Source: Pseudomonas sp. PDM15
GTDB taxonomy: Bacteria; Pseudomonadota; Gammaproteobacteria; Pseudomonadales; Pseudomonadaceae
Assembly: GCF_014851565.1 (NCBI RefSeq)
Contig: NZ_JACVAA010000001.1
Location: 620,001-684,000, forward strand
Length of the DNA stretch: 64,000 nt
Direction: 5' to 3'
The notes beneath the pieces were generated by a model that did no database searches, was not told the DNA's origin, and saw only the letters and a list, made by a program, of their open reading frames with translations. Positions 55,289 to 64,000 of this stretch are shown here, one piece after another. How positions within the stretch are numbered: position 1 is the stretch's first letter; each line of letters begins with the position of its first letter. The translations under genes were made by a program, and so were the position numbers.

Positions 55289-56164
55289 ATGAGCAACTGG
55301 TTGAGAGAAAAGCTGATCCCCTCGATCATGCGTTCCGAGGTCAAGAAGAGCTCGGTGCCCGAAGGGCTTTGGCACAAGTGCCCATCCTGCGATGCCGTGC
55401 TCTATCGCCCCGAGCTGGAAAAGACCCTCGACGTCTGCCCCAAGTGCAACCACCACATGCGCATCGATGCGCGCGCCCGCCTGGACCTGTTCCTCGACGC
55501 CGAGGGGCGCGAGGAGCTGGGCGCTGAGCTGGAGCCGGTGGATCGCCTGAAATTCCGTGACAGCAAGAAGTACAAGGACCGCATCGCCAGCGCCCAGAAG
55601 GAAACCGGCGAGAAAGACGCGCTGGTTTCCATGAGCGGCAAGCTGCAGGGTATGCCCGTGGTGGCTTGTGCCTTCGAGTTCAGCTTCATGGGCGGCTCCA
55701 TGGGCGCCGTCGTCGGCGAGCGCTTCGTGCGTGCCGCCAACGCCGCGCTGGAGCAGCGCTGCCCGCTGGTGTGCTTCGCCGCTTCCGGTGGCGCGCGCAT
55801 GCAGGAGGCACTGATCTCCCTGATGCAGATGGCCAAGACCAGCGCCGTGCTGGCGCGCCTGCGCGAAGAGGGCATTCCCTTCATTTCTGTGCTGACTGAC
55901 CCGGTCTACGGCGGTGTATCCGCCAGCCTGGCCATGCTCGGTGACGTGATCGTCGCCGAGCCGCGTGCGCTGATCGGTTTTGCCGGACCGCGGGTGATCG
56001 AGCAGACCGTGCGCGAGAAGCTGCCGGAAGGCTTCCAGCGCAGCGAGTTCCTGCTCGAGCATGGCGCCATCGACATGATCATCCACCGCAACGATCTGCG
56101 TCCGCGCCTCGCCCGCCTGCTGGCGCAACTGCAGCATCTGCCGACTCCCGCGGCCACTGCATGA
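55289..56164 (+). CDS. accD: Acetyl-CoA carboxylase carboxyltransferase subunit beta
   Basis: This 291-residue subunit has the N-terminal zinc ribbon with Cys31, Cys34, Cys50 and Cys53 and the crotonase-fold carboxyltransferase core, including Phe-Met-Gly-Gly-Ser-Met-Gly and Ser-Gly-Gly-Ala-Arg-Met-Gln-Glu. With AccA it transfers CO2 from biotin to acetyl-CoA, making malonyl-CoA for fatty acid synthesis. It is coupled to folC by a 4-bp overlap (ATGA). Confidence 0.97.
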   Translation: MSNWLREKLIPSIMRSEVKKSSVPEGLWHKCPSCDAVLYRPELEKTLDVCPKCNHHMRIDARARLDLFLDAEGREELGAELEPVDRLKFRDSKKYKDRIASAQKETGEKDALVSMSGKLQGMPVVACAFEFSFMGGSMGAVVGERFVRAANAALEQRCPLVCFAASGGARMQEALISLMQMAKTSAVLARLREEGIPFISVLTDPVYGGVSASLAMLGDVIVAEPRALIGFAGPRVIEQTVREKLPEGFQRSEFLLEHGAIDMIIHRNDLRPRLARLLAQLQHLPTPAATA

Positions 56165-57459
56165 GCCGATCCCTCGCCGGCTGGCTGAGCTATCTGGAGC
56201 AATTGCACCCCAGCGCCATCGACATGGGCCTGGAGCGCAGTCGCGAGGTGGCTCGCCGGCTCGGCCTGGGCAAGCCCGCATCGCTGGTGATCACCGTTAC
56301 CGGCACCAATGGCAAGGGTTCCACCTGTGCCTTTCTGGCCTCCCTGCTGCGTGAGCAGGGGCTGAAGGTTGGCGTCTACAGCTCGCCCCATCTGCTGCGT
56401 TACAACGAGCGGGTTCAGCTCGAGGGGCGCGATGCCAGCGACACTGAGCTCTGCGAGGCTTTTGCGGCGGTCGAAGCCGGGCGAGGCGAGATTTCCCTGA
56501 CCTATTTCGAGATGGGCACCCTGGCGGCCTTCTGGCTGTTCGAGCGCGCAGCGCTGGACGCCGTGGTCCTGGAAGTCGGCCTCGGCGGCCGGCTGGATGC
56601 GGTCAATCTGGTCGACGCCGACCTGGCGCTGGTCACCAGCATCGGTCTGGACCATGCCGACTGGCTCGGCGATACCCGCGAGTCGGTGGCCTTTGAGAAG
56701 GCTGGCATCCTGCGCCAGGGCAAGCCGGCGTTCTGTGGTGACCTGGATCCGCCGTTGCCATTGCTGCAGCGCGTGGCCGAGCTGGATTGCCCGCTGTTCC
56801 TGCGCGGGCGCGACTACGACCTGGCGGTGAGCGAAGGCGCCTGGCATTGGCGCGGTCTGACCGCCGATGGCCGAGTGCTGGAGCTGCACGACCTGCCTCT
56901 GCTGGATCTGCCCATGGAAAACGCCGCCCTGGCCCTGCAGGCCTATGCGGTGCTGGGCATGGCCTGGCAACCGGAAAGCCTGGTCGCTGCGCTGCAGCGT
57001 ACGCGCGTGACCGGCCGCCTGGATGTGCGCCGCGTGAACTGGCAGGGCAGGGAGCTGACGCTGCTGCTGGATGTCGGTCATAACCCGCATGCCGCCGAGT
57101 ACCTGGCTACGCGCCTGACTGCTAGACCACTCAAGGGCAGGCGTCTCGCCGTATTCGGTCTGCTTGCCGACAAGGATCTGGAGGGCGTGCTGGCGCCGTT
57201 GCAGCTCGAGGTGCAGGGCTGGGCGGTGGCGCCACTGGATAGTCCGCGTAGCCGTCCGGCTGGCGAGTTGGAGGCGGTGTTGCGCAACCTGGGCGCGGAT
57301 GTGCGTGCCTGCGCCAGCGTGGCCGAGGCATTGCTGGTACAGTGTGGCCAGGCGAGCGAGGGCGACGAGATCCTCGTGTTCGGATCTTTCTATTGCGTGG
57401 CTGAAGCCCTGGAGTGGCTCGGCCAACAGGCGGAGGCAGGCAATGGCAGTGCTGGATAA
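56161..57459 (+). CDS. folC: Dihydrofolate synthase / folylpolyglutamate synthase
   Basis: This 432-residue Mur-ligase-like enzyme has the P-loop Thr-Gly-Thr-Asn-Gly-Lys-Gly-Ser-Thr (47-55), the Ser-Ser-Pro-His-Leu loop near 75-79 and [10 protein letters not shown] near 138-147. It adds glutamate to dihydropteroate and to folates. It overlaps accD by 4 bp and the SPOR gene by 17 bp. Confidence 0.96.
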   Translation: MSRSLAGWLSYLEQLHPSAIDMGLERSREVARRLGLGKPASLVITVTGTNGKGSTCAFLASLLREQGLKVGVYSSPHLLRYNERVQLEGRDASDTELCEAFAAVEAGRGEISLTYFEMGTLAAFWLFERAALDAVVLEVGLGGRLDAVNLVDADLALVTSIGLDHADWLGDTRESVAFEKAGILRQGKPAFCGDLDPPLPLLQRVAELDCPLFLRGRDYDLAVSEGAWHWRGLTADGRVLELHDLPLLDLPMENAALALQAYAVLGMAWQPESLVAALQRTRVTGRLDVRRVNWQGRELTLLLDVGHNPHAAEYLATRLTARPLKGRRLAVFGLLADKDLEGVLAPLQLEVQGWAVAPLDSPRSRPAGELEAVLRNLGADVRACASVAEALLVQCGQASEGDEILVFGSFYCVAEALEWLGQQAEAGNGSAG

Positions 57460-58069
57460 GGGGCTCAAGCAGCGGATCGTCGGCGCACTGGTGCTGGTGG
57501 CGCTGGCGGTGATCTTCCTACCGATGCTGTTTTCCCGTGAGGACGAGCTGCGCCAGGTGACGGTGGATGCACCGGCGATGCCGGACAGGCCGAGCATGCC
57601 GGATGTTGCCCTGGATCCGGTGGTGGTGCCCGAGCCGGTGGCCGAGGACGAGGTGCCACCGGTGGAGCCGGTGCCGCAGACCTCCAGCGAGCCGATCGCC
57701 GCGCCGACCCAGCCTGCTGCCGAGCCGCAGGCGCAAGCCCAGGTCCAGGTCCAGGTCCAGCCGCCTGTGGAAAAGCCCGAGCCGACTCAGGCTGCAACGA
57801 AGCCGGCCAGCGGCCTGGATGCCAATAACTTGCCGGTCAGTTGGTCGGTACAGTTAGCCAGCCTGTCCAGTCGGGCGGGCGCCGAGAAGCTGCAGCAGAC
57901 CCTGCGCAGCGGCGGCTACAACGCCTATATCCGCAGCTTTGACGGCATGAATCGGGTATTCGTCGGCCCGGTGATCGAGCGCGCCGAAGCCGATCGCCTG
58001 CGTGACCTGCTCAATCGCCAGCAGAACCTCAAAGGCTTCGTGGTGCGTTTCCAGCCGGAAAACGGCTGA
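57443..58069 (+). CDS. SPOR-domain cell-division-type protein (DedD-like)
   Basis: This 208-residue bitopic membrane protein has a short cytoplasmic N-terminus, one helix (about 12-31), a Pro/Val/Glu-rich linker (about 45-125) and a C-terminal SPOR domain (about 130-205: Trp-Ser-Val-Gln-Leu-Ala-Ser-Leu, then Arg-Val-Phe-Val-Gly-Pro-Val). SPOR domains bind denuded peptidoglycan at the septum. ATG 57443 lies inside folC (17-bp overlap). Its position between folC and cvpA is that of dedD in many gamma-proteobacteria. Confidence 0.9.
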   Translation: MAVLDKGLKQRIVGALVLVALAVIFLPMLFSREDELRQVTVDAPAMPDRPSMPDVALDPVVVPEPVAEDEVPPVEPVPQTSSEPIAAPTQPAAEPQAQAQVQVQVQPPVEKPEPTQAATKPASGLDANNLPVSWSVQLASLSSRAGAEKLQQTLRSGGYNAYIRSFDGMNRVFVGPVIERAEADRLRDLLNRQQNLKGFVVRFQPENG

Positions 58070-58161
58070 TTTCCTCTATCAGAGCCATATAGCGACCCCG
58101 GCTTACCCGGCCGGGCACGCTCTGCTAGAATTCGCCGCCTTTCCCGTCTGTAGGCAGCAAC

Positions 58162-58716
58162 GTGGCATTCACTTGGGTCGATTGGGCGATCATCGCCGTC
58201 ATCGCCATTTCCAGCTTGATCAGCCTGCGGCGCGGCTTCTTCAAGGAGGCCTTGTCGCTGCTGACCTGGATCATCGCCGGTGTGGTCGCCTGGATGTTCG
58301 GCGGCGCCCTGTCGCAGCACCTGACGGATTTCATCGAGACGCCGTCGATGCGCGTAATCGCGGCCTGCGCCATGCTGTTCATCGTGACTCTGCTGGTCGG
58401 GGCGCTGATCAATTTCCTTATCGGTGAGCTGATCCGGGTAACCGGCCTGTCGGGCACCGATCGTTTTCTCGGCATGGTCTTCGGCGCGGCGCGCGGGGCC
58501 TTGCTGGTGGTGGTACTGGTAGGCCTGGTCAGCCTGGCCCCGGTACAACAGGATGAATGGTGGCAGCAGTCGACCCTGATGCCGCATTTTCTGATGGTGG
58601 CGGATTGGTCGAAGAATCTGATTCTGAGCCTGACCAGCCAGTGGCTCGCCAGCGGCATCACGCAGACGCCCGAGCTTCCGTCCTACGAGGGTCTCTTGCA
58701 GCCTAAACTGCCGTAA
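58162..58716 (+). CDS. cvpA: CvpA family protein
   Basis: This 184-residue inner-membrane protein has four hydrophobic helices (about 5-25, 30-50, 62-82, 100-125). Its family N-terminus is Asp-Trp-Ala-Ile-Ile-Ala-Val-Ile-Ala-Ile-Ser-Ser-Leu-Ile-Ser-Leu-Arg-Arg-Gly-Phe-Phe-Lys-Glu. It starts with GTG 58162. CvpA was named for colicin V production and is now linked to envelope homeostasis. It precedes purF, the conserved arrangement. Confidence 0.94.
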   Translation: MAFTWVDWAIIAVIAISSLISLRRGFFKEALSLLTWIIAGVVAWMFGGALSQHLTDFIETPSMRVIAACAMLFIVTLLVGALINFLIGELIRVTGLSGTDRFLGMVFGAARGALLVVVLVGLVSLAPVQQDEWWQQSTLMPHFLMVADWSKNLILSLTSQWLASGITQTPELPSYEGLLQPKLP

Positions 58717-58758
58717 GAGCCTGGAACTACCTGATTCACTACACAGAGGTTGCGTCAC

Positions 58759-60264
58759 ATGTGCGGCATCGTCGGTATCGTCGGTAAGTCCAACGTCAAT
58801 CAGTCCCTGTACGACGCCCTTACCGTGCTCCAACATCGCGGCCAGGACGCTGCCGGCATCGTCACCAGCCACGGCGGGCGCCTGTTCCTGCGCAAGGACA
58901 ACGGCCTGGTGCGCGATGTCTTCCAGCAACGCCACATGCAGCGTCTGGTGGGCCACGTCGGCATCGGCCACGTGCGCTATCCCACCGCCGGCAGCTCCAG
59001 CTCCGCCGAGGCGCAGCCGTTCTACGTCAACTCGCCGTACGGCATCACCCTGGCGCACAACGGCAACCTGACCAACGTCGAGCAGCTGTCGCGCGAGATC
59101 TACGAGTCCGACCTGCGCCACGTGAACACCAACTCCGACTCGGAAGTGCTGCTCAACGTGTTCGCCCACGAGCTGGCGGTGCGCAACAAGCTGCAGCCCA
59201 CCGAGGAAGACGTGTTCGCCGCCGTCGCCGGCGTGCATGCCCGTTGCCGTGGCGGCTACGCCGTGGTGGCGATGATCACCGGCTACGGCGTGGTCGGCTT
59301 CCGCGACCCCCATGCGATCCGCCCGATCGTCTTCGGCCAGCGCCACACCGACGAGGGCGTGGAGTACATGATCGCCTCCGAGAGCGTCGCCCTCGACGTG
59401 CTCGGTTTCAGCCTGATCCGCGATCTGGCGCCGGGCGAGGCGGTGTACATCACCGAAGACGGCAAGCTGCATACCCGCCAGTGCGCGTCGAACCCGCAGT
59501 ACTCGCCATGCATCTTCGAGCATGTCTACCTGGCCCGCCCGGACTCGCTGATGGACGGCGTGTCGGTGTACAAGGCGCGCCTGCGCATGGGCGAGAAGCT
59601 GGCCGAGAAGATCCAGCGCGAGCGTCCGGACCACGACATAGACGTGGTCATCCCGATTCCGGATACCAGCCGTACCTCTGCCCTGGAGCTGGCCAACCAT
59701 CTGGGCGTGAAGTTCCGCGAGGGCTTCGTCAAGAACCGCTATATCGGCCGCACCTTCATCATGCCCGGCCAGGCCGCGCGCAAGAAATCCGTACGGCAGA
59801 AGCTCAACGCCATCGAACTGGAGTTCCGCGGCAAGAACGTGATGCTGGTGGATGACTCCATCGTGCGTGGCACCACCTGCAAGCAGATCATCCAGATGGC
59901 CCGCGAGGCTGGCGCCAAGAACGTCTACTTCTGCTCGGCCGCCCCGGCGGTGCGCTATCCGAACGTGTACGGCATTGACATGCCAAGCGCCCACGAGCTG
60001 ATCGCCCATGGCCGCAGCACCGAGGAAGTGGCCGAGCTGATCGGCGCCGACTGGCTGGTCTACCAGGATCTGGACGACCTGAAAGAGGCGGTCGGTGGCG
60101 GCAAGATCAAGATCGAGCACTTCGATTGTGCGGTGTTCGACGGCCAGTACGTGACCGGCGACGTCAACGAGCACTACCTGAACAAGATCGAGCAGGCGCG
60201 TAACGATGCGGCCAAGGCGGGCAGCCCGATGGTCAGCGCCATCATCGATCTGCACAACGACTGA
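58759..60264 (+). CDS. purF: Amidophosphoribosyltransferase
   Basis: This 501-residue enzyme has the N-terminal Cys2 nucleophile (Met-Cys-Gly-Ile-Val-Gly) of its glutaminase domain. The PRPP-binding motif [13 protein letters not shown] is near residues 362-374. It makes phosphoribosylamine, the first committed step of purine synthesis. ATG 58759 is required because Cys must be residue 2; the TTG at 58750 is therefore rejected. It lies 42 bp after cvpA and 14 bp before metZ. Confidence 0.97.
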   Translation: MCGIVGIVGKSNVNQSLYDALTVLQHRGQDAAGIVTSHGGRLFLRKDNGLVRDVFQQRHMQRLVGHVGIGHVRYPTAGSSSSAEAQPFYVNSPYGITLAHNGNLTNVEQLSREIYESDLRHVNTNSDSEVLLNVFAHELAVRNKLQPTEEDVFAAVAGVHARCRGGYAVVAMITGYGVVGFRDPHAIRPIVFGQRHTDEGVEYMIASESVALDVLGFSLIRDLAPGEAVYITEDGKLHTRQCASNPQYSPCIFEHVYLARPDSLMDGVSVYKARLRMGEKLAEKIQRERPDHDIDVVIPIPDTSRTSALELANHLGVKFREGFVKNRYIGRTFIMPGQAARKKSVRQKLNAIELEFRGKNVMLVDDSIVRGTTCKQIIQMAREAGAKNVYFCSAAPAVRYPNVYGIDMPSAHELIAHGRSTEEVAELIGADWLVYQDLDDLKEAVGGGKIKIEHFDCAVFDGQYVTGDVNEHYLNKIEQARNDAAKAGSPMVSAIIDLHND

Positions 60265-60278
60265 GGCCGGGAGCAGCC

Positions 60279-61490
60279 ATGAGCCAGGATTGGGAAGCGG
60301 GACGGCTGGACAGCGACCTCGAAGGCGTCGGCTTCGACACCCTGGCGGTGCGTGCCGGCCAGCACCGCACGCCGGAGGGCGAGCATGGCGAGGCCATGTT
60401 CCTCACCTCCAGCTACGTGTTCCGTAGCGCCGCCGACGCTGCTGCGCGCTTCGCCGGCGAGGTGCCGGGCAACGTCTACTCGCGCTATACCAACCCGACC
60501 GTGCGAGCCTTCGAGGAGCGCATCGCCGCCCTGGAAGGTGCCGAGCAGGCAGTCGCGACCGCCTCCGGAATGGCGGCGATCCTGGCCATCGTCATGAGCC
60601 AGTGCAGCGCCGGCGACCACGTGCTGGTGTCGCGCAGCGTGTTCGGCTCGACCATCAGCCTGTTCGAGAAGTACCTGAAGCGCTTCGGCATCGAGGTGGA
60701 TTACCCGCCGTTGGCCGATCTGGCTGCCTGGGAGGCAGGCTTCAAGCCCAACACCAAGCTGCTGTTCGTCGAGTCGCCGTCCAACCCGCTGGCCGAACTG
60801 GTCGACATCGCCGCTCTGGCGGAGATCGCCCACGCCCGCAAGGCGCTGCTGGTGGTGGACAACTGCTTCTGCACCCCGGCCTTGCAGCAGCCGCTGAAGC
60901 TGGGCGCCGACATCATCATGCATTCGGCGACCAAGTACATCGACGGCCAGGGCCGCGGCCTGGGCGGCGTGGTCGCCGGGCGCAAGGCCGAGATGGAGGC
61001 GGTGGTGGGCTTCCTGCGCACGGCCGGGCCGACCCTCAGCCCGTTCAACGCCTGGATGTTCCTCAAGGGGCTGGAGACCCTGCGTGTGCGCATGCAGGCC
61101 CACAGCGCCAGCGCCCTGCAGTTGGCCCAGTGGCTGGAGACCCAGCCGGGCATCGACAAGGTCTACTACTCCGGCCTGCCCAGCCACCCGCAGCATGAGC
61201 TGGCCAAGCGGCAGCAGAGTGCCTTCGGTGCGGTGGTCAGTTTCGAGGTCGCGGGTGGCAAGGAAGCGGCGTGGCGTTTCATCGATGCGACCCGGGTGAT
61301 CTCGATCACCACCAACCTGGGCGATACCAAGACCACCATCGCTCACCCGGCGACCACCTCCCACGGCCGCCTGTCGCCGCAGGAGCGGGCCAATGCGGGC
61401 ATCCGCGACAACCTGGTCCGCGTCGCCGTGGGTCTGGAAGACGTGGCCGATCTCAAGGCCGACCTGGCCCGTGGTTTGGCCGCGCTCTAA
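60279..61490 (+). CDS. metZ: O-succinylhomoserine sulfhydrylase
   Basis: This 403-residue gamma-family PLP enzyme has Lys219 in His-Ser-Ala-Thr-Lys-Tyr-Ile-Asp-Gly-Gln as Schiff base, the phosphate contact Tyr-Ser-Arg-Tyr-Thr-Asn-Pro-Thr (67-74) and Asp194 in Val-Val-Asp-Asn-Cys-Phe. It forms homocysteine directly from O-succinylhomoserine and sulfide. It follows purF by 14 bp and shares a bidirectional terminator with xcpQ. Confidence 0.95.
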   Translation: MSQDWEAGRLDSDLEGVGFDTLAVRAGQHRTPEGEHGEAMFLTSSYVFRSAADAAARFAGEVPGNVYSRYTNPTVRAFEERIAALEGAEQAVATASGMAAILAIVMSQCSAGDHVLVSRSVFGSTISLFEKYLKRFGIEVDYPPLADLAAWEAGFKPNTKLLFVESPSNPLAELVDIAALAEIAHARKALLVVDNCFCTPALQQPLKLGADIIMHSATKYIDGQGRGLGGVVAGRKAEMEAVVGFLRTAGPTLSPFNAWMFLKGLETLRVRMQAHSASALQLAQWLETQPGIDKVYYSGLPSHPQHELAKRQQSAFGAVVSFEVAGGKEAAWRFIDATRVISITTNLGDTKTTIAHPATTSHGRLSPQERANAGIRDNLVRVAVGLEDVADLKADLARGLAAL

Positions 61491-61518
61491 GCAACTGATT
61501 CAGGTTATGAACCTGCAA

Positions 61519-61550
61519 TAAAAAACGCCGCTCAGTGAGCGGCGTTTTTC
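61519..61550. terminator. Bidirectional terminator between metZ and xcpQ
   Basis: CGCCGCTCA and TGAGCGGCG form a 9-bp stem flanked by AAAAAA and TTTTT, serving metZ on the plus strand and xcpQ on the minus strand. Confidence 0.92.
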
Positions 61551-61563
61551 ATTTCCATCACCG

Positions 61564-63525
61564 TCATTCATCTGCCTTGCGCAGGTCGATGGCGGCTGCG
61601 CCAGGCTTGTCGAACAGACGCACGGCATCGCCCGGCAGCTGGCTGTTGCCGTCTTCGTCGGCACCGAGCACGCTGATGTCGTTGTATTTCTTGCCGGACA
61701 ATGTGGCCATGCCGGCACGGTCGCGGACCACGGTCGGGCGCAGGAACACCATCAGGTTGCGCTTGATGTGGGTGTCCTTGGTCGAGCGGAACAGCCGGCC
61801 GATTAGCGGGATGTCGCCCAGTAACGGCACCTTGGAATCGGTGCTGGTGACGTCGTCCTGGATCAGCCCGCCGAGCACGATCACCTGGCCGTCGTCGGCG
61901 AGGATCACGCTCTTGATCGAGCGCTTGTTGGTCACCAGGTCCACTGCCTGGGAGTTGACCCCGGTGCTGGGGGCGATCGAGGAGATTTCCTGCTCCACTT
62001 CCAGGCGCAGGGTGGCGCCGTCGTTGATGTGCGGGGTGACCTTGAGGGTCACACCGATGTCTTCGCGCTCGATGGTGGTGAAGGGGTTGCTCGAGCCGGA
62101 GGAGTCGGTGGTGTAGGAGCCGGTCTGGAACGGCACGTTCTGGCCGACCAGGATCTCCGCCTGCTGGTTGTCCAGGGTCAGCAGGCTGGGTGTCGACAGC
62201 AGGTTGCTCTTGCTGTTGGAGGACAGGGCAGTGATCAGCGCGCCGAAGCTGTCGGTGCCGATGCCAATGATGGCGCCATCCGGCAGGGTCACATTGTCGG
62301 GAATTTCGTCTTCCTGGATGGCCCGCAGCACGGTGCCGACCGAGAGACCGGTGTTGCCAAAGTTGACCCCGCCCAGGCCGCCGGTGCCGCCGCGGGCGTC
62401 CACCGCCCACTGCACGCCAAGGGCGTCGCTGATGTCGCCGGAGATCTCGACGATGGCCGCCTCGACCATCACCTGGGCGCGCGGCACGTCGAGGTTGCGC
62501 ACGATTTCTTCCAGGGTCGCCACGGTGTCCGGCTCGGCCAGCAGCACCAGGGCGTTGAGGCTTTCGTCGGCGCGGATCAGGATGTTCTGCGGCTTGCTGT
62601 TTCCGCCCGCTTCGCCACCGCCCTCGGGGGCCTTGAGGCCTTCTGAGATGTCGCCGAGGGTCTCGGCCAGGCTCTTGGCATCGCTGTGGCGCAGGCGGAT
62701 TACCCGGGCATTGGCCGAACGGGTGCTGGGGATGTCCAGCGAGCGCGCCAGGTTGGCAAGGCGCTGACGGGCAGCCGGCGGGCCAAGGATGATCAGACGG
62801 TTGGTGCGGGCATCGGCGATCACCCGGGTGCCGGAACCATCCTTGCGCTCGTTGCGCATCACCGCGTTGTTCAGCGCCTCGGCGGCGTCCAGGACCCAGG
62901 CGTGCTGCAGGTTGATCACGTTGTAGTCGCCGCCGCCCTGGGCGTCGAGATCGTTGATCAGTTGGCGGATACGCTCGATGTTGGCCTGGCGGTCGCTGAT
63001 GATCAGGGCATTGGAGGCGGCCACGGCGGCCAGGTGGCCATTCTGCGGCACCAGCGGGCGGATCAGCGGGATCAGTTCGTTGACCGAGGTGTGCTGCACC
63101 TGGATCAGCTCGGTCTGAATGTCGTCCGGTGCGTTGTGGCTGCTGTTGGCACCACTGCGTGCCTCGGTTACCGGCACGATGCGCGCCTGGTCGCCCTGTG
63201 CCAGCACGCTGAAGCCGTGGGTACTCATCACTGAGAGGAACAGCTGGTAGACCTCCTCCAGGCCCAGCGGGGTCTTGGAGATGACCGTGACCTGGCCTTT
63301 GACCCGCGGATCGACGACGAAGGTCTCGCCGGAGATCTCCGCCACCTGGTCGATGAAGTCGCGGATGTCGGCGTCCTTCATGTTGATGGTCCAGGTCTCG
63401 GCGCCCTGGGTGGCCGGCGCCGGCTCGGCCGCGATGGCCTGCGGCAACGGGGCGGCGAGGCAGCTCGCGGCCAGCAGCAGGGCGAGGGGAAGGCGTTTCT
63501 GCGACAGGAATTTGGAGTCGGTCAT
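61564..63525 (-). CDS. xcpQ: Type II secretion system secretin XcpQ (GspD)
   Basis: This 653-residue secretin has a signal peptide (about 1-33, ending Ala-Ile-Ala-Ala), periplasmic domains N0 to N3 (about 40-340) with Asp-Ile-Arg-Asp-Phe-Ile-Asp-Gln-Val near 55, and the C-terminal membrane beta-barrel (about 350-600). The barrel carries the secretin signature Val-Pro-Leu-Leu-Gly-Asp-Ile-Pro-Leu-Ile-Gly-Arg-Leu-Phe-Arg (about 575-589), followed by an S-domain-like tail. It forms the outer-membrane channel for type II-secreted exoenzymes. It follows xcpP by 5 bp. Confidence 0.96.
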   Translation of the reverse strand: MTDSKFLSQKRLPLALLLAASCLAAPLPQAIAAEPAPATQGAETWTINMKDADIRDFIDQVAEISGETFVVDPRVKGQVTVISKTPLGLEEVYQLFLSVMSTHGFSVLAQGDQARIVPVTEARSGANSSHNAPDDIQTELIQVQHTSVNELIPLIRPLVPQNGHLAAVAASNALIISDRQANIERIRQLINDLDAQGGGDYNVINLQHAWVLDAAEALNNAVMRNERKDGSGTRVIADARTNRLIILGPPAARQRLANLARSLDIPSTRSANARVIRLRHSDAKSLAETLGDISEGLKAPEGGGEAGGNSKPQNILIRADESLNALVLLAEPDTVATLEEIVRNLDVPRAQVMVEAAIVEISGDISDALGVQWAVDARGGTGGLGGVNFGNTGLSVGTVLRAIQEDEIPDNVTLPDGAIIGIGTDSFGALITALSSNSKSNLLSTPSLLTLDNQQAEILVGQNVPFQTGSYTTDSSGSSNPFTTIEREDIGVTLKVTPHINDGATLRLEVEQEISSIAPSTGVNSQAVDLVTNKRSIKSVILADDGQVIVLGGLIQDDVTSTDSKVPLLGDIPLIGRLFRSTKDTHIKRNLMVFLRPTVVRDRAGMATLSGKKYNDISVLGADEDGNSQLPGDAVRLFDKPGAAAIDLRKADE

Positions 63526-63530
63526 GGGCT

Positions 63531-64000
63531 CTATTCGGCTTCCGGTGTTTCGGGCGCGGGCATGTCGCCGTCGCCTTCCATGCGTTGTTGAAGGTCCTGG
63601 ATGCGCTGCTGCAAAGCCTGGACGTCCTCGTCCTGCAGCTGTTCCAGTTGCTCGGCGGTGGGTTCCTGCGGTGAATAGGGATCGGCGGAGTAAGGCGTCA
63701 GGGTGGGCGAACGCAGGGCCGGGAAGTGCAGGCTCTCCTCGTTGCCGCCACGGTCGAGCACGATATGGTCCTTGTGCACGGCCTGCAGGGTGGTGCTGGA
63801 GTTGATCTCCTGGCCGACGCCGATTCGCTTGGGCTTGTCGCCGGCGACCTGGATGATGGCGGTGGAGCGCTGGGCGTCCGGGTTGACGAAGCTGGCCAGC
63901 AGCGTCATCTGCTGCTTGGTGGGCGGTGCGTTCTGGTCGCCGGCGGGGCGGGCCGGGGTGCCGAACAGGTTCTGCAGCTGCTGCAGCGACACCTGTTGGG
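63531..64000 (-). CDS. xcpP: Type II secretion system inner-membrane protein XcpP (GspC), partial
   Basis: The window holds the C-terminal 155 or so codons of a gene read from the right edge; the frame is open to base 64000 and the start is outside. The HR domain is visible (Met-Thr-Leu-Leu-Ala-Ser-Phe and Lys-Arg-Ile-Gly-Val-Gly-Gln-Glu-Ile). A C-terminal coiled coil rich in Gln, Leu and Glu (last 45 residues) follows, the XcpP-type ending used instead of a PDZ domain. XcpP connects the XcpQ secretin to the inner-membrane platform. The internal GTG at 63992 should not be taken as the start. Confidence 0.9.
   Translation of the reverse strand, partial: QQVSLQQLQNLFGTPARPAGDQNAPPTKQQMTLLASFVNPDAQRSTAIIQVAGDKPKRIGVGQEINSSTTLQAVHKDHIVLDRGGNEESLHFPALRSPTLTPYSADPYSPQEPTAEQLEQLQDEDVQALQQRIQDLQQRMEGDGDMPAPETPEAE

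Noticed and set aside
57925..60255. 776-codon open frame antisense to purF and cvpA
   Set aside because: Same reason: low-complexity composition, no family signature, and it covers several unmistakable genes on the other strand.

Overview
The window is a GC-rich, gene-dense bacterial chromosome segment with no rRNA, prophage, integrase or CRISPR array. Gene content and order point to Pseudomonas, most likely the P. aeruginosa/P. mendocina/P. alcaligenes side of the genus. The markers are a complete braCDEFG branched-chain amino acid transport operon, the order leuC-leuD-leuB-asd-asd homolog-fimV-truA-trpF-accD-folC-SPOR protein-cvpA-purF-metZ-xcpQ-xcpP, gltX followed by tRNA-Ala/tRNA-Glu pairs, and REP-type repeats with a RAYT transposase. 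Species cannot be named from this sequence alone.

Layout. (1) 1-2958: the end of a multisubunit Na+/H+ antiporter operon (sha/mrp/pha, subunits C to G plus the tail of the A/B subunit). (2) 3044-9268: an EamA exporter, a cysteine-synthase-fold PLP enzyme and a GNAT acetyltransferase in one run; then a GAPDH-family enzyme and a lipoprotein on the other strand, a MASE2-GGDEF diguanylate cyclase and YceH. (3) 9352-15633: seven tightly packed genes encoding a thermostable-hemolysin-family protein, an AMP-binding acyl ligase-like protein, a heme-oxygenase-like (TenA/HDO) protein, a short-chain dehydrogenase, an exported TPR protein and a PmrAB/QseBC-type two-component system. This looks like a self-regulated small-molecule or lipid pathway of unknown product and is the best candidate for undescribed biology. 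Its leader carries a PmrA/QseB-like box and an inverted repeat that can hide the Shine-Dalgarno sequence. (4) 15678-24259: small conserved proteins, sstT, the bra operon and two more small proteins. (5) 24271-34667: tRNA-Asn, an aromatic/aspartate aminotransferase, uvrB, a broken RAYT transposase between REP sequences, an EamA transporter, an EmrAB-like efflux pair with a divergent LysR regulator, and gltX. (6) 34774-35324: a strong promoter driving tRNA Ala-Glu-Ala-Glu. (7) 35422-44978: a TetR regulator, a hydrolase, KDPG aldolase, a thioesterase, dusC, an SDR, heat-shock ibpA with a sigma-32 promoter and a ROSE-type thermometer, a MITE-like repeat, a four-PAS GGDEF-EAL protein and a LysR regulator. 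(8) 45153-64000: leucine biosynthesis, asd, fimV (twitching motility/surface sensing), housekeeping genes and the start of the xcp type II secretion cluster, cut by the window edge.

Recurrent architecture: same-strand neighbours often overlap by 4 to 16 bp (translational coupling), and four convergent gene pairs end on one shared CTAG palindrome that gives each gene its TAG stop.
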